A DNA stretch of 64,000 bases from Granulicella sibirica (GTDB taxonomy: Bacteria; Acidobacteriota; Terriglobia; Terriglobales; Acidobacteriaceae), in the NCBI RefSeq assembly GCF_004115155.1, contig NZ_RDSM01000002.1, positions 1,054,001-1,118,000 on the forward strand, given 5' to 3'. Shown piece by piece: positions 8,759-18,005 of the stretch. The translations under genes and the position numbers were made by a program. Below the pieces are notes generated by a model. That model saw only the letters and a list, made by a program, of their open reading frames with translations. It did not search any database and had not been told where the DNA came from. How positions within the stretch are numbered: position 1 is the stretch's first letter; every line of letters starts with the position of its first letter.

Positions 8759-10953
8759 TTATTTGAAGTTAGAGGCCCATTTAGATGGGTTGGAGCCCAT
8801 GGTCAGCTCGAGGGTGGCTCCGTTCATGATGTCGTCGTAGTGGATGACGGGGATGTTCAGGGGCTTGCCGTTGAGCGTGGCGGACTGGATGTAGACGTTC
8901 GTCGCGGAGTTATGCGGGGCGCGGACGGTGAAGGTCTTGTCGTTGGCCAGGCGGATGGACATGGCCTCGAACATCGGGCTGCCGATCATGTAGTCGCCTG
9001 ATGCTGGGTTGACGGGGTAGAAGCCGAAGGCGGTGAAGAGGAACCACGCGGACATCTGGCCGCAGTCGTCGTCGCCGTCGAGGCCGGCGGGGGCGTTAGC
9101 GTACTCCTTGTTGGCGATCTCGCGAACCTTGGACTGGGTCTTGAAGGCCTGTCCACTGTAGTCGTAGAGATAGCCATAGTGGTGGCTGGGCTCGTTGCTG
9201 TGGACGTTGTGGCCGCCTGCGAAGTGCTGGTCGAGCATGGCGTTGTATTTGTCGGGCCCACCCATAAGATCGACGAGCCCGGGGACATCCTGCATGACGG
9301 CCCAGGTATAAACCCACGGGGAGCCTTCGGTGAAGCCGTCATCCGGCTTGGCCCAGGAGCCATCGAGATTCTTGCCTTGCATGAGGCCGGTCTCTTTGTT
9401 GAAGAGATTGCGGTAGTTCTGCGAGCGCTTGAGGAAGTAGTTGTAATCGGTCGTCTTGCCGAGGATCTTCGCGACCTGCGCGACACACCAGTCGTCGTAG
9501 GCGTCTTCGAGCGTGGAGGAGGCAGCTTCGGCGGTCTTATCGACGGGGATATAGCCGAGCTTCTTATAGTAGGTGAGGCCGGGGCGGGCCTCGTAGGGTG
9601 TGTGCTCTTCGCGGTCGCTCCAGAGGCGGGTGGTGTCGCCATCGGGTGGGGTCATGGCGTCCTTGTAGACGGCGTCCCATGCGGTGGCGTAGTCGAAGCC
9701 TTTGAAGCCTTTAATCATAGCTTCGGCAACGAGCGAGTCGGCGTGGGTGGCGATCATGATGTTGGTGTAGGAGGGGTTGGGCCACTTGGGCATCCAGCCG
9801 CCCTCTTTGTAGTTCTGCAGGAGGGCGGTGATCATGCCGGGGATGCGTTCGGGCGCGAGGAGGGTGAGGAGGCTGTTCTCGGCGCGGAAGGTATCCCAGA
9901 TGGAGTAGGCGGTATAGGAGTGGCCGTTGTGGATGGTGTCGTCGAAGGCGCTGTAGTAGCGGCCTTGCTCGGAGAAGATTTTCGGATATAGGAGCGCGTG
10001 ATAGAGGGCGGTGTATACGATGTGGCGCTGGTCGTCGGTGGCGCCTTCGATGTTGACGCGCGCGAGCTTCTCATTCCACGCGGTGTGGAGCTTCTGGCGG
10101 ACGGCTTCGAAGTTCCAGTCGGGAATCTCGGCTGCGAGGTTGGCGCGGGCCTGGTCGATGCTAATGAAGGATGTGCCTATGCGGACTTCCACTGCTTCGC
10201 CTTGCGTCGTACGGAACTCGGCATACGCGCCGCGTTCGGCTTTGCCTGAGAGGCCATAGGTTTCGGCGTGATCGAAGGGCTTGCGGAACTGGACGACGAA
10301 GTAGCCCTTGAAATTCGGCAGGGGTATGTTGCCGAGGTGCTTGTCCATCCGATCCGGGTTATAGCCGGTGATCTCGTGGTTGGCCGCGTTAACTTCGGCG
10401 TGGCCCTCGATGCCGGGCCGGGAGGCTTCGACTAGTACGCGTGAGGCGTTTCCCGCTGGGAAGGTGAAGCGCATCAGGGCGCAACGCTCGGTCGCGGTGA
10501 TCTCGGTGCGGACTCGCTCGCCCGTGGCGTCGGTGGTCCAGACGGAGTAGAAGTCGGGGTGGGTCTCTTCGTCGTTGTGGATGTAGGTGACGGCGCGGGC
10601 GTCGGGTGTGATCTTGAGATCGCCGGTTTGGGGGATGAGAGTGATGTAACCGTAGTCGCCCATCCAGATGGCGGGTTGGTGGGTGCCGATGAAGCCTGTG
10701 ATTTTGGTGTCTTCGTATTTGTACGAGACGCCGCTGATCTTGTTCTGGCGAGTCTGCGGGGTCCAGGTGGTCATGCCAAAGGGTGGCGTGACGAAGGGCA
10801 TCATGCCGCCGTAGCCGATGGGCCGCTGCCGGTTCCGATGTAGGGGTTGACCCAGGCGATGGGGTCGGCAAAGCAGGACTGGGATCCCGCCGTAACAAGC
10901 GCGAGGATCCCAGTCAGGATGAGGCGAAGTGAAGCAATGAAGCTAGAACGCAT
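8759..10953 (-). CDS. GH92 alpha-mannosidase, with one-base frameshift near the N-terminus
   Basis: GH92 enzymes are calcium-dependent exo-alpha-mannosidases. The catalytic part (frame ending at 8759, open from about 10819) shows NEPSHHYGYLYDYSGQ with the acid glutamate and GLDGDDDCGQMSAWF with the basic aspartates, plus WDTFRAENSLLTLLAPER. Its first residues read IGYGGMMPFVTPPFG, but the signal peptide and the typical start DPIAWVNPYIGTG are in another frame beginning at the ATG at 10953, which runs to a TGA at 10801. The frames join if one base is added to the G-run at 10820-10822. The 10953 start overlaps the receptor stop by 11 bases. It is either a real inactivating or slippage-dependent shift or a sequencing error. 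Confidence 0.85.
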
Positions 10954-13900
10954 AACGCAGGCTGAACTGGAACTGGCGATCTGCGCCGTAGGTTCCGCCC
11001 TTCGTTCTGCTCAAGCCGAACGTTCCGGAGGTTGGGCCGGTATCCGGATTGTCGGGGGTTGGGTGGTTGAGGACGTTGAAGCCCTCCCCGCGGAAGACCA
11101 TCGTCTGGTTGTCATGATTGGGAATGATATGGAACGTCTTGTTGAGGGCAAAGCTGTAGTTCTGGAAGCCAGTGCCGTTGATCTGGTTGCGGGATCCGCG
11201 AGGAGCGAACGTACCCGGAAGAGGTTGAGAGAAGGAGGCGGTACTGAACCACGGTGCGGTTCCGGTCTGGCCTGCGAAGTTTTTGTACGTTTGCACGTGA
11301 GAGACTTCGCGGTAGAGCTGCGTTCCCGAGCCCGTGCCGACGCCGGCGAAGTCGTTTCCGTTCGATACGTTGAGCGGGGGACCTGTCTGCGCCTGCAAGG
11401 TTCCGGAGAACTGCCAGCTACCGAGGGCAATGCGTTCTGCCATGTGGTTGGAGTGGTTGAACTGGTCGATGTTATAGACGAAGTTCGAGACGAAGACGTG
11501 ACGGATGTTGAAGTCGCTGCGGCCCCAGTAGTTTGACTTATCGAAGGCGTTGGGAAGCTGCGTGCCGTTCGACGAACCGAAGTCGGAGCTGTTCGACCAG
11601 GTGTACGCTACGCCAAAGAGCAAGCCCTTGCTCAGACGGCGACGGAGATTCATCTGCAACGCGTTGTAGATGGAAGCGCCGCCATTGGTCGCCTGGTTGA
11701 TGTTCGAGAAGCCCTTGTACGGACGGAGGGCATCGGTGGCAACACCCTGGCTTGAGGGCAGAAGCGTCGTACCGATCGGCAACTGGTTGACGTTAATCAG
11801 CTCCTCAAGGTGAATTCCGCGACGGCCGGCATAGGACATGGAGAAGACGCCGAGTGCCGGAAACTCCTGCTCCACGGTGAGGTTCCAGTTGTACGACTCA
11901 GGGCTCGGATAGTTGTAGGCCTGCGACGAGTAGTTGAAGGGGAAGTTGTTGCTTCCGACACCACCCGGGGCGTTGGCCTGTCCGAGGCTGACGGTGGATG
12001 ACGGCTGGAACGGTGCATTGCCACCGGTGAAGACGTTATCCGTGATGCCGAGACGCTGGACATATCGTCCGCCGCCTCCGCGAATCACAAGACCCTGACG
12101 CGGCTGGTAGGTGATGCCGAAGCGAGGCTGGATATCGGTCTTCACCGTGGGCGAGTAGGCGTTGCTGAAGCCGCGGAAGAGACCCTGGAAACCGGCGAGG
12201 ATAGCCGGATCCACATGGCCTGCCGCGCTCGACGGGAAGCCGCTGCCGGGGATGACGACGCCGTTGTAGCGATCGCCGCCAGTCACGACGTCCGTAGCAG
12301 GGTTGACCGTGACCGCGTTCGCCGGGTTATAGGACGCCGGGTTGAAGACAGACTGATTGCCCCAAATCGCGTAGTAGGGGTTGTAGAAGCTGTAACGAGC
12401 ACCGGCCTCGATGACAAGCTGCGGCGTGGCGCGCCACTGATCCTGCAGGAAGCCCTCGTACATGGTGCTGCGATAGAGCGTGTAGGAGCGCTGCCCGATC
12501 TCTCCATAGGTGTCGAAGAGACCTTCCGCGGCGTTGGCGACGCCGATCTTGGTGGTAGTGCCGCCTGCGCGCTGGTCGGTGAAGGTGAACTTACCATTCT
12601 GGTTGTTGGTCGATCCGGGGGTGTTCGACACGGTGATCTGGTCGAAGTTGTTTTCCCCGCCGTACTCGAAGTTGAAGCCAATCTTGACGGTGTGATTACC
12701 CCAGACCTTGGTGACGTTGTCGGCGAAGTTATACACCACGCCGCCCGAGTGCGACGGGTACGGACCGCCATCGAGAAGAGTGAAGTTCGGAAGGCTGATG
12801 GTGGGGATCTTGTTGGGAATGGTCTTCGTCGCCGCAGAGTAGAGGAAGGGATAGTTGATCCCGTACTTCGTACGATCGTAGAGACCGCTTGAGGTATCGA
12901 TGCCAATCGTCACGTGATCCGCGGCAGCGGACACGATCAGCTCGTTCACCATGGTGGGAGAGATCGTCCAAGCATAGTGAACGACGGCGACCTGATTCGG
13001 ACGGTCGAAGATGCGGGGGTTGCGATTGAAGTTTCCGTAGTGCGGTGAGTAGTCGTGGTAGTTGTAGTTCAGCAGCGAGAAACGAAGGTGATGGGCCTCG
13101 AAGGGGATGTAGTCCATCACGATCGTGTCCTTGCGCTGCGTCTGCATCTCCGTCGCCGCATCCACCCAGTTATATGTGGTCGCCGACGCATTCGGAGCCG
13201 GGAAGGCGTTTAGCAGCGCGAGACCATTTGCGCTGAGATCGCTGGACGGAATCACATTGCCGGCATACGCAGCCCCCGTGGTGGGGCTGTAGATCTGGTT
13301 GACGCCTCCGTAGAAGATGTTCGGACTCAGCAATTCGCTGAAATTACCGGTGCGCATCAATGCGGTCGGAACCTTTTGAAAGACCGTGTCGTCGTTGTTG
13401 TATCTCAGGTACTCCTGGCCAAGCAGGAAGAAGAGCTTGCTCTTATCCTTGTTGAACACTTTAGGGATGTAGACAGGGCCGTTGAGATTCCAGCCGTACT
13501 GGTTGTAGCGGAATCCTGGCGGCTTATTCCGGATGGCCGCGCTGTTCGAGGGAAGCTTGCGCTGCCATGTATTCGCATTCAGGATCGTGTTGCGGAAGAA
13601 CTCATACGCGGCTCCGTGAAAGGTGTTCGTACCGCTCTTGGGGACGATGCGGACCTGGCCGCCATCGGTGCGGCCATACTCTGCCTGGTAGCTGTTGGTG
13701 AGGATCTGTACCTGCGAGGTGGAGTCGACGTCCGCGACACCAACGCTTGTGCCGTTGGAGCGGGTGCGTACCGCAGGAGCACCGTCGATCGTGATGAGGC
13801 TCTCCTGGCTTCGCGCTCCGCCAATGTTGACGCCGTTATCGAGACCGAAGGCGAAGGACGCCATCGAGGCGTTACGCGTGACGCCGGGCTCGAGCTGCGA

Positions 13901-14377
13901 GAGATAGAGCGGGTTGCGGCCGTTGAGCTGAATGCTCTTGACCTGCTCCTGAGTGACGAGCTGGCCGACGACAGCACTCTCCGTCTGCACGCTGTTGGCG
14001 CCGGCTTCAACTGTGACGGTCGAGGTCGATTCGCCCACCTTCATGGCGACATCGATGTGGCGGCCGATGCTCGGGTCGACGTTCACGTTGTTGAGCGTAA
14101 CGCTCTGGAAACCGGCCGCCTCGACCTTCACGGTGTAGTTCCCAGCCGTGACGTTCGGCAGGGTGAAGTTGCCGCTTTCATTTGTGCTCGCGGTGACCTC
14201 GCTTCCGGTAGCGTTGTTGCGAACGGTAACTTTCGCGTTGGGCAGCAAGGCCCCCGATGCGTCCGAAATGCCGCCCGAGAGCGAGGAACTATCCGACTGC
14301 CCATATGCGCTCCATACAGGCGGCGCCGCCAGGCTGATGAGGAAGAGTGATGCGAGTACTCGTGACTTGATGCGCAC
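10943..14377 (-). CDS. TonB-dependent receptor, Oar-like, with carboxypeptidase-regulatory-like domain
   Basis: A large outer-membrane transporter of 1144 residues, of the size and build common in acidobacteria. The GTG at 14377 has GGAGG six bases upstream. After a signal peptide (cleavage near residue 26) comes a carboxypeptidase-regulatory-like beta-sandwich (about 30-115, SGGISDASGALLPNAKVTVRN), a plug domain (about 120-260, with PKSGTNTFHGAAYEFFRN) and a long barrel ending in the usual aromatic strand QFQFSLRYAF. No SusD partner is present. It is translationally coupled to the GH92 gene, so alpha-mannosides are the likely ligand. Confidence 0.92.
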   Translation of the reverse strand: MRIKSRVLASLFLISLAAPPVWSAYGQSDSSSLSGGISDASGALLPNAKVTVRNNATGSEVTASTNESGNFTLPNVTAGNYTVKVEAAGFQSVTLNNVNVDPSIGRHIDVAMKVGESTSTVTVEAGANSVQTESAVVGQLVTQEQVKSIQLNGRNPLYLSQLEPGVTRNASMASFAFGLDNGVNIGGARSQESLITIDGAPAVRTRSNGTSVGVADVDSTSQVQILTNSYQAEYGRTDGGQVRIVPKSGTNTFHGAAYEFFRNTILNANTWQRKLPSNSAAIRNKPPGFRYNQYGWNLNGPVYIPKVFNKDKSKLFFLLGQEYLRYNNDDTVFQKVPTALMRTGNFSELLSPNIFYGGVNQIYSPTTGAAYAGNVIPSSDLSANGLALLNAFPAPNASATTYNWVDAATEMQTQRKDTIVMDYIPFEAHHLRFSLLNYNYHDYSPHYGNFNRNPRIFDRPNQVAVVHYAWTISPTMVNELIVSAAADHVTIGIDTSSGLYDRTKYGINYPFLYSAATKTIPNKIPTISLPNFTLLDGGPYPSHSGGVVYNFADNVTKVWGNHTVKIGFNFEYGGENNFDQITVSNTPGSTNNQNGKFTFTDQRAGGTTTKIGVANAAEGLFDTYGEIGQRSYTLYRSTMYEGFLQDQWRATPQLVIEAGARYSFYNPYYAIWGNQSVFNPASYNPANAVTVNPATDVVTGGDRYNGVVIPGSGFPSSAAGHVDPAILAGFQGLFRGFSNAYSPTVKTDIQPRFGITYQPRQGLVIRGGGGRYVQRLGITDNVFTGGNAPFQPSSTVSLGQANAPGGVGSNNFPFNYSSQAYNYPSPESYNWNLTVEQEFPALGVFSMSYAGRRGIHLEELINVNQLPIGTTLLPSSQGVATDALRPYKGFSNINQATNGGASIYNALQMNLRRRLSKGLLFGVAYTWSNSSDFGSSNGTQLPNAFDKSNYWGRSDFNIRHVFVSNFVYNIDQFNHSNHMAERIALGSWQFSGTLQAQTGPPLNVSNGNDFAGVGTGSGTQLYREVSHVQTYKNFAGQTGTAPWFSTASFSQPLPGTFAPRGSRNQINGTGFQNYSFALNKTFHIIPNHDNQTMVFRGEGFNVLNHPTPDNPDTGPTSGTFGLSRTKGGTYGADRQFQFSLRYAF

Positions 14378-14407
14378 GTGAAACCTCCAAGGGTTGCGTT
14401 GAGACTG

Positions 14408-14434
14408 AAGCGGTTTCTTGCTTAGTTACCGCTT
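14408..14434. promoter_or_regulatory. Inverted repeat upstream of the TonB receptor, possible operator
   Basis: Arms AAGCGGT (14408-14414) and ACCGCTT (14428-14434) are perfect complements with a 13-base spacer, about 30-55 bases upstream of the receptor start. It could be a binding site for a sugar regulator or an RNA hairpin in the leader. No regulator gene is next to it. Confidence 0.35.
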
Positions 14435-14694
14435 TCGTAGACATTGTTTGAGCGACCCGTTGTAGTGGACCGCAAGTGGGAGTGTCAACTGCTTTTTCGC
14501 GTATCGGGGGAGAGTCTGTTGATAACGGTCCCAGAAGTCAGACCACAGCGACGACGCGGGGGCAGGTGCGGAGCTTATGGAGGTTCGCAAGCGTCGTTTC
14601 CTGTTCGCGAGCGCCCCGAGCTTTTGTACCGAAAGACAGCGGTGTCGCGGGTTGGAGCGTCACGAGTGGCGGGCAGATGAGAAAACGTTCTCCG

Positions 14695-14816
14695 AAGGTA
14701 ACCTCCTCCAAAAGTCGGACACATTGGTCGGACCACCTGTATCTTGAAGAAATCGTGAAAGATTCACCGTCGCCCTCGGATTAGTGCTTTTTCGCGGCCC
14801 GTTCCGGAGGTTACCT
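14695..14816. repeat. Inverted pair of AGGTAACCTCC elements
   Basis: AGGTAACCTCC at 14696-14706 and its complement GGAGGTTACCT at 14806-14816 are separated by 99 bases. Each half contains the palindrome GGTTACC/GGTAACC. They could be paired operator sites for looping, or chance. Confidence 0.25.
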
Positions 14817-14943
14817 CACCGTGCGCGGCGGCCCTTGGAGACATGGCCCGGAGCCGTAAAGCGACGTCTACCGCTCTCGGATTTTGCGGCTCGATGCTCC
14901 GCGGATCTCAGCGCGACAGGCATTACGATGGGTACGTCGACGC

Positions 14944-16245
14944 ATGGCTGCACAGGGACGCATCACGGGCGGAACGACGCGTGAAAAGGAGAACGAAATC
15001 AAAGCTCGCAGCCTCAAGGCGCACCAGGCGATCACCCTCTCGCTCCTCTTTCTAGCTGGGATCGTGAATTTTCTCGACCGGGCATCGCTCTCGGTGGCGA
15101 ACACGACCATACGCGCCGAGATGCACTTGAACGGTACGCAGATAGGCCTTCTCCTCTCCGCGTTCTCGCTTGCGTACGGGTTTGCACAACTGCCGCTGAT
15201 TGGCCTGCTTGATCGTGCGGGGATGCGTTCGATCCTCGGTGGCGGCCTTCTGCTCTGGTCGTCGGCGCAGATGCTGACTGGCCTCATTCGCGGGTTGCCC
15301 GCATTTCTGTTCTTGCGGGTTATGCTCGGCGTGGGCGAGGCTCCCTTCTATCCGTGCGGAGTCCGGAGTATGCGCGAGTGGTTCACAGCGGAGAGCCGGG
15401 GCCGCGCCACCGCGATCATGAGCAGCTCGCAAACGATTGGCCTCGCGGTCGCGCCGCCTGTGTTGACCTACATGATGCTCCGGCTTGGGTGGCGAACGAT
15501 GTTCATCGTGCTTGGGCTGTGTGGCGTCGCGGTGGCGCTCGGTTGGATTGTGTTGCATCGTCCGCGCCGCGCCACGATCTTTCGTGAAGCTGAGGATGGC
15601 ACCGTACACGAGAGTGCCTGGAGGGTGCTGTTGCGACAGCGCATGGTCCACGGGATGATGCTTGGCTTTGGCGGCATCAACTACACCAACTGGCTCTACA
15701 CGGCGTGGCTGCCTGGTTATCTCCAGAGCGAGCGCCATCTCTCCCTCGCTCGCAGCGGATGGGTTGCGGCAATTCCCTTTCTATCGGGAGGCGTCGGCAT
15801 GTTGACGAGCGGTATCGTCGCCGACCGGTTCGCACGCGCGGGCACGCCTCTGCCGACGGTGCATCGCAGGAATCTCGTCATCGGCATGGTGCTCTCGGCC
15901 GCGAGCACGCTCGTGGTGGCGCATAGCCATACGACAATGGGGGCAGTCGCCGGCATCAGCTTCGCGCTCTTCTGTATTCACTTCGCGGGCACATCCGGAT
16001 GGGGCTATACGCAGGCCGTCAGCCCCGGACATCTTGTGGCCTCGCTCAGCGCGTTGCAGAACTTTGCCGCTTTCATGATCGCTTCGGCGGCTCCTGTGGT
16101 GACCGGGATGATCCTCGATCGGACACAGTCGTTCAGTCTGGCACTCAGCCTTTGCAGCGCGGTAACGCTGCTTGGAGCATTGAGCTATGCAACGCTTGCC
16201 GCGCCAAAGCCTATGACGTCGAGCGTTGCGGCGGCTCCGGTGTAG
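14944..16245 (+). CDS. MFS transporter, anion:cation symporter-like (sugar acid) type
   Basis: A 12-helix inner-membrane transporter of about 433 residues. Helix 1 has the NFLDRASLSVAN motif, and the loop after helix 2 has a degenerate version of the family motif (LLDRAGMRSILGG). The family carries hexuronates, galactonate and related acids. The start is unsure: the ATG at 14944 has a poor binding site, whereas an AAGGAG at about 14986-14991 is placed correctly for an ATC at 14998, after which the protein reads KARSLKAHQ, a natural MFS beginning. The gene is followed by the clan GH-D glycosidase gene. Confidence 0.85.
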   Translation: MAAQGRITGGTTREKENEIKARSLKAHQAITLSLLFLAGIVNFLDRASLSVANTTIRAEMHLNGTQIGLLLSAFSLAYGFAQLPLIGLLDRAGMRSILGGGLLLWSSAQMLTGLIRGLPAFLFLRVMLGVGEAPFYPCGVRSMREWFTAESRGRATAIMSSSQTIGLAVAPPVLTYMMLRLGWRTMFIVLGLCGVAVALGWIVLHRPRRATIFREAEDGTVHESAWRVLLRQRMVHGMMLGFGGINYTNWLYTAWLPGYLQSERHLSLARSGWVAAIPFLSGGVGMLTSGIVADRFARAGTPLPTVHRRNLVIGMVLSAASTLVVAHSHTTMGAVAGISFALFCIHFAGTSGWGYTQAVSPGHLVASLSALQNFAAFMIASAAPVVTGMILDRTQSFSLALSLCSAVTLLGALSYATLAAPKPMTSSVAAAPV

Positions 16246-16310
16246 ACGAGTTACAACCATGCATCGCCGGATTCGCCGCAGGCGGTCAACAACACACAGA
16301 GGTGAGATAA

Positions 16311-18005
16311 GTGAATCGACGTGAACTTCTGCAAGGCGGTGCGGCCGCGGTGTCCGCTTTCCTTCCTGCACCACAAAGAGCTACGACCGGAAACCTGAGC
16401 GGCATATCAATCGATGTGCTTCGCGTTCCAGACCTGGTGCGTATCTTCACTGGTACCACGGCTGACACCACGAGCGTTCTGCAAGCGCGTGGCGGCAGGT
16501 GGTCCGGTAGTGGTGTGGATCTTACTTACAACGTTGAGCAGGGGCGAGGTGTGCTGACGCTCGATGCCCAGGGTGTCCGGCTTAGACGTGTTCACCTGCG
16601 TTGGAACGGCACGATCAGCGAGAGGCTCACCGTGCTTGGGGATGCGTGGGAGCGGAGCTATGGGGATCTTGCGTGGCTTCCGATGCAGGCCGAACGGGTT
16701 CTCCCTTGGTACTGTCTTGTGCAGGATGGGGCGGAGACCCACGGCTTCGGGGTCGAGACGGGTGCTTCTGCTTTTGCATTCTGGCAGGTGGATACGAACG
16801 GGATCTCCCTATGGCTCGATACGCGAAACGGCGGCAACGGCGTTGCGCTTAAGGCTCGTTCGCTTGTCTTGGCGACGGTTGTAACGATGCAGAGCCTACC
16901 CGGAGCGAATGCTCACCAGACGGCGCAGGCTTTGTGTCGCCGAATGGCGCCGAAGGTGGTGCTTCCAAAGAAGCGTGGAAAGTATTCGCTGGGCGCGCTG
17001 TATGGGAGTAACGACTGGTACTACGCTTATGGGAAGAACAGCCCGGAGGGTATTCTCCGGGATGCCGAAGTCATTCGCGAGGTGGCTCCTTCAGGTGCGG
17101 CGCGTCCGTTTACCGTGATCGACGATGGGTATCAGGATCCCAAACGCTTTCCCGGCATGCAGAGGCTTGCGGAGGATATTCGCCGGCGCGAGGTTAATCC
17201 AGGGATATGGGTTCGGCCGTTGCGCGCTCCTTCCACGGCGGCATCGTCCTGGCTTCTTCCGGGGAGCCGGTTCGGGCGTCACCAGGAGAGGGCGAAGGAG
17301 TTGGCCTATGACCCTACCGTGCCGGATGCTCGCCGTGCCGCGCTGGACGTCGTACGTGAGGCAGGGGCCTGGGGATACGATCTCATCAAGCATGACTTCA
17401 CTACCTACGAGTTGCTCGGCCAGTGGGGGAACGAGATGGGCCCCTCCCCCACGGTTGACGGGTGGAGCTTTCATGACGAGACGAAGACGAACGCGGAGAT
17501 TATTCGCGAGTTCTATCGAGACATTCGCACGGCTGCGGGAGAAGACCGCATCGTGATCGGATGCAACACAGTGGGCCACTTATCTGCTGGTCTTTTCGAC
17601 GCGCAACGAACGGGCGATGACGTCAGCGGGAGGACGTGGGAGCGGACGCGGCGCATGGGAGTCAACACGCTTGCGTTCCGTCTCCCGCAGCATGGCATCT
17701 TCTTTGCCATCGATGCCGACTGTATTCCGATTACGAAAGACATTCCCTGGAACCTGACCGAGCAGTGGCTGCGCGTCGTGGCGGCGACGGGTTCCGTGCT
17801 TCTGATCTCGCCTGAGCCAGGTACGGTTGGGCCGGAACAGAAAAGGGCGATTCGGGAGGCCTTTGCGCAATGCGCTGCGCAACAGACACATAGCGAGCCT
17901 GCGGATTGGCAGGCATCGCGTACGCCGACGGATTGGACGAGCGGTTCCGACCACAAACGCTATGACTGGCTCACGGAAGAAGGAGCGAGCCCCTTCCCGG
18001 CCTAG
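16311..18005 (+). CDS. Secreted glycoside hydrolase of clan GH-D (alpha-galactosidase-like, GH36/GH27 relatives)
   Basis: A 564-residue protein starting at a GTG with a GAGGTGA binding site. The N-terminus NRRELLQGGAAAVSAFLPAP is a likely Tat or Sec signal. Residues about 30-215 look like the N-terminal beta-supersandwich; the TIM barrel follows with FTVIDDGYQDP, WGYDLIKHDFTTYEL (candidate nucleophile Asp) and IGCNT...RTGDDVSG (candidate acid/base Asp), which are typical of clan GH-D. The exact substrate cannot be read from the sequence. The last four bases overlap the end of the convergent esterase gene. Confidence 0.75.
   Translation: MNRRELLQGGAAAVSAFLPAPQRATTGNLSGISIDVLRVPDLVRIFTGTTADTTSVLQARGGRWSGSGVDLTYNVEQGRGVLTLDAQGVRLRRVHLRWNGTISERLTVLGDAWERSYGDLAWLPMQAERVLPWYCLVQDGAETHGFGVETGASAFAFWQVDTNGISLWLDTRNGGNGVALKARSLVLATVVTMQSLPGANAHQTAQALCRRMAPKVVLPKKRGKYSLGALYGSNDWYYAYGKNSPEGILRDAEVIREVAPSGAARPFTVIDDGYQDPKRFPGMQRLAEDIRRREVNPGIWVRPLRAPSTAASSWLLPGSRFGRHQERAKELAYDPTVPDARRAALDVVREAGAWGYDLIKHDFTTYELLGQWGNEMGPSPTVDGWSFHDETKTNAEIIREFYRDIRTAAGEDRIVIGCNTVGHLSAGLFDAQRTGDDVSGRTWERTRRMGVNTLAFRLPQHGIFFAIDADCIPITKDIPWNLTEQWLRVVAATGSVLLISPEPGTVGPEQKRAIREAFAQCAAQQTHSEPADWQASRTPTDWTSGSDHKRYDWLTEEGASPFPA

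Larger units (their letters stand above)
14378..14943. other. Divergent intergenic region between the TonB receptor and the MFS gene
   Basis: No open frame here looks like a gene; the short frames have no homology I recognise and unusual composition. The region holds two inverted-repeat signals listed separately (14408-14434 and 14695-14816). It should contain promoters for both the receptor operon (minus) and the transporter gene (plus). Confidence 0.5.

Noticed and set aside
9179..9991. A 270-codon plus-strand frame inside the GH92 gene
   Set aside because: Val/Gly-rich antisense frame of a strongly coding region.
13376..14350. A 324-codon plus-strand frame opposite the TonB receptor N-terminus
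   Set aside because: Antisense shadow with no motif; the receptor is well supported.
10943..14377. SusC-type receptor with SusD partner
   Set aside because: The receptor has the Oar-like layout of acidobacteria and no SusD-like gene exists in the window.
14444..14784. Short plus-strand frames between the TonB receptor and MFS gene
   Set aside because: Overlapping frames with no motif, no binding site and Arg/Ser-rich composition.
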